This document shows, piece after piece, positions 62,984 through 64,000 of a stretch of 64,000 nt of DNA. Numbering within the stretch: the stretch's first letter is position 1; each line of letters starts with the position of its first letter. Source of the stretch: Tissierellaceae bacterium (GTDB taxonomy: Bacteria > Bacillota > Clostridia > Tissierellales > Tissierellaceae); the NCBI GenBank assembly GCA_018434075.1, contig JAHDQA010000048.1:1-64000 (forward strand), read 5' to 3'. The notes below the pieces were generated by a model that had not been told where the DNA came from, ran no database searches, and was given only the letters and a program-made list of their open reading frames with translations. A program made the translations under genes and the position numbers.

Positions 62984-64000
62984 TCATTTTTTTATTGACG
63001 TCAATTTCTCTTGGATTCGCTCCAATAAATTGTCTATATCATTATCATCTAGTGCGGAAATAAATATCCTATCATCCAAATTGTTCATATTGAATACCAA
63101 TTCAGTCTTTGAAGTCTTGTCTATTTTATTCAAAACGTTGATCATTGGAATTTGATTAGCTCCTAGCTCCTTTATTATATCTAGTGTGGTCTTTACCTGA
63201 AGATCAATATTTTTATTTGATGAGTCTATTACATGAATAAGCAAATCTGCATATTTTATTTCTTCCAGAGTGCTCTTAAAAGCTTCTACCAGTTTTGTTG
63301 GGAGTTTTGAAACAAAACCTACAGTGTCTACAAATATTACTTCCATTCCATTTGCCAATTTTGCCTTTCTATGGGCAGTATCTAATGTTGCAAATAGCAT
63401 GTCTTCAGAATAAACTTTCTTATCAGTAGAAGAATGTTTTCTAATTATTTGGTTTAGTATAGTTGATTTTCCCGAGTTTGTATATCCGACTAATGCAACT
63501 ACGGGTATGTTGGAAGATGTTCTTTTTTTTCTCTTTAATTCCCTTTCGCGTTCAATCTGTTCTAACTTGAGTTCTATGTTGTTAATCTTTTTTTGTATGT
63601 GCCTTCTGTCTGTTTCAAGCTTTTGTTCCCCAGGCCCTCTAGTCCCTATTCCTCCTCCTTCTCTTGATAGATAGTCTCTCATTCCAGTCAATCTTGGCAT
63701 AAAGTATTTTAGTTGTGCCAATTCTACTTGAAGCTTGCCCTCCTTGGATATAGCTCTTTTTGAAAAAATATCTAATATGAGGGTAGTTCTATCAATTATT
63801 TTCTTATTTATGACATCTTCTAGATTTCTTAATTGTGCAGGTGAAAGTTCATTATTAAACACAATCAAGTCTACGTCCATTTTATCAGATATATCTTTTA
63901 TTTCATCAACTTTCCCTTTCCCAATATAATATTTGGAATCTATTCTTTCTCTTTTCTGAACTACACTCGCTAAAACCTCTCCTCCAGCAGCTTTCACTAA
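62984..64000 (-). CDS. hflX: GTPase HflX (5' end beyond the window)
   Basis: About 339 codons of the ribosome-associated GTPase are present. The N-terminal part includes KAAGGEVLASVVQKRERIDSKYYIGKGKVDEI and LIVFNNELSPAQLRNLED. Then come FMPRLTGMRDYLSREGGGIGTRGPGEQKLETDRR, the G1 loop GYTNSGKST, DTVGFVSKLP (G3) and NKID (G4). HflX splits stalled ribosomes. Full proteins are about 410-430 aa, and the frame is open through position 64000 with no convincing start, so the gene continues to the right. Confidence 0.94.
   Translation of the reverse strand, partial: LVKAAGGEVLASVVQKRERIDSKYYIGKGKVDEIKDISDKMDVDLIVFNNELSPAQLRNLEDVINKKIIDRTTLILDIFSKRAISKEGKLQVELAQLKYFMPRLTGMRDYLSREGGGIGTRGPGEQKLETDRRHIQKKINNIELKLEQIERERELKRKKRTSSNIPVVALVGYTNSGKSTILNQIIRKHSSTDKKVYSEDMLFATLDTAHRKAKLANGMEVIFVDTVGFVSKLPTKLVEAFKSTLEEIKYADLLIHVIDSSNKNIDLQVKTTLDIIKELGANQIPMINVLNKIDKTSKTELVFNMNNLDDRIFISALDDNDIDNLLERIQEKLTSIKK

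Noticed and set aside
1..64000. CRISPR arrays, tRNA, rRNA, prophage or toxin-antitoxin genes
   Set aside because: I saw no regularly spaced repeats, cloverleaf sequences, rRNA blocks or phage/toxin proteins when reading through; short RNAs could have escaped by eye.

Overview
The window looks like chromosomal DNA of a low-GC, anaerobic, amino-acid-fermenting Firmicute, most likely from the Clostridia/Tissierellia. The reasons are the AT-rich sequence, strong AGGAGG-type ribosome binding sites with many TTG and GTG starts, a leuS T-box, a THF riboswitch, a clostridial division cluster with duplicated DUF881 genes, and a complete oxidative ornithine pathway of the Acetoanaerobium (Clostridium) sticklandii type. 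The species cannot be named from this sequence. All but two genes lie on the minus strand, so the map reads from right to left.

Layout from left to right. 1-6.3 kb: the promoter-proximal part of a type IV pilus operon (pilX-like gene, pilin with a von Willebrand A domain, a second pilin-like gene, pilB, pilT). It ends in a pilC gene cut off after about 63 codons at what looks like the end of an insertion sequence. 6.3-14.4 kb: a housekeeping block resembling the Bacillus alaS-udk neighbourhood (ireB, aldo/keto reductase, ruvX, DUF1292, fur, rnj, split lysO, queT, trmR, trhP, udk). It is notable for three tRNA wobble-base functions side by side. 14.4-22.4 kb: alaS, an AI-2E family transporter, the Rrf2-iscS-iscU iron-sulfur operon, an SDR threonine dehydrogenase and degV. 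22.5-27.9 kb: T-box-controlled leuS, then asnS and rarA. 28.0-29.4 kb: the only plus-strand genes, a GT8 glycosyltransferase and a small lipoprotein.

29.4-38.8 kb: the ornithine operon ord-ortA-ortB-oraS-oraE-mutL-like-orr. It is preceded by a near-consensus sigma-54 promoter and a gene for a PAS/AAA+/Fis sigma-54 activator. Together these convert L-ornithine through D-ornithine, 2,4-diaminopentanoate and 2-amino-4-ketopentanoate to acetyl-CoA and alanine. A PduL-type phosphotransacylase at 56 kb could turn the acetyl-CoA into acetyl phosphate.

38.8-51.6 kb: nrdR, then the division and cell wall (dcw) cluster in reverse: ftsZ, sbp, two DUF881 genes, ftsQ, murG, ftsW, murD, mraY, a PASTA penicillin-binding protein, ftsL, rsmH, mraZ. 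murE, murF, murB, ftsA and the spoIIGA-sigE-sigG genes often found here are absent. The cluster starts at a promoter carrying a 16-bp palindrome and three 10-bp-spaced MraZ-type boxes. 51.7-64 kb: lgt, two M16 peptidases, deoC, pduL, aroA, aroC, a folate transporter gene under a THF riboswitch, a DUF1461/Lit-type membrane protein, yebC, nadE, a CoA-binding protein, a YigZ protein and the 3' part of hflX, which runs off the right edge.

No tRNA, rRNA, CRISPR array, phage or complete transposon was found. I did not see a wholly new system. The best leads are the vWA-pilin and interrupted pilC, the sigma-54 control of ornithine fermentation, and the Lit-like protein next to the riboswitch-controlled folate transporter.
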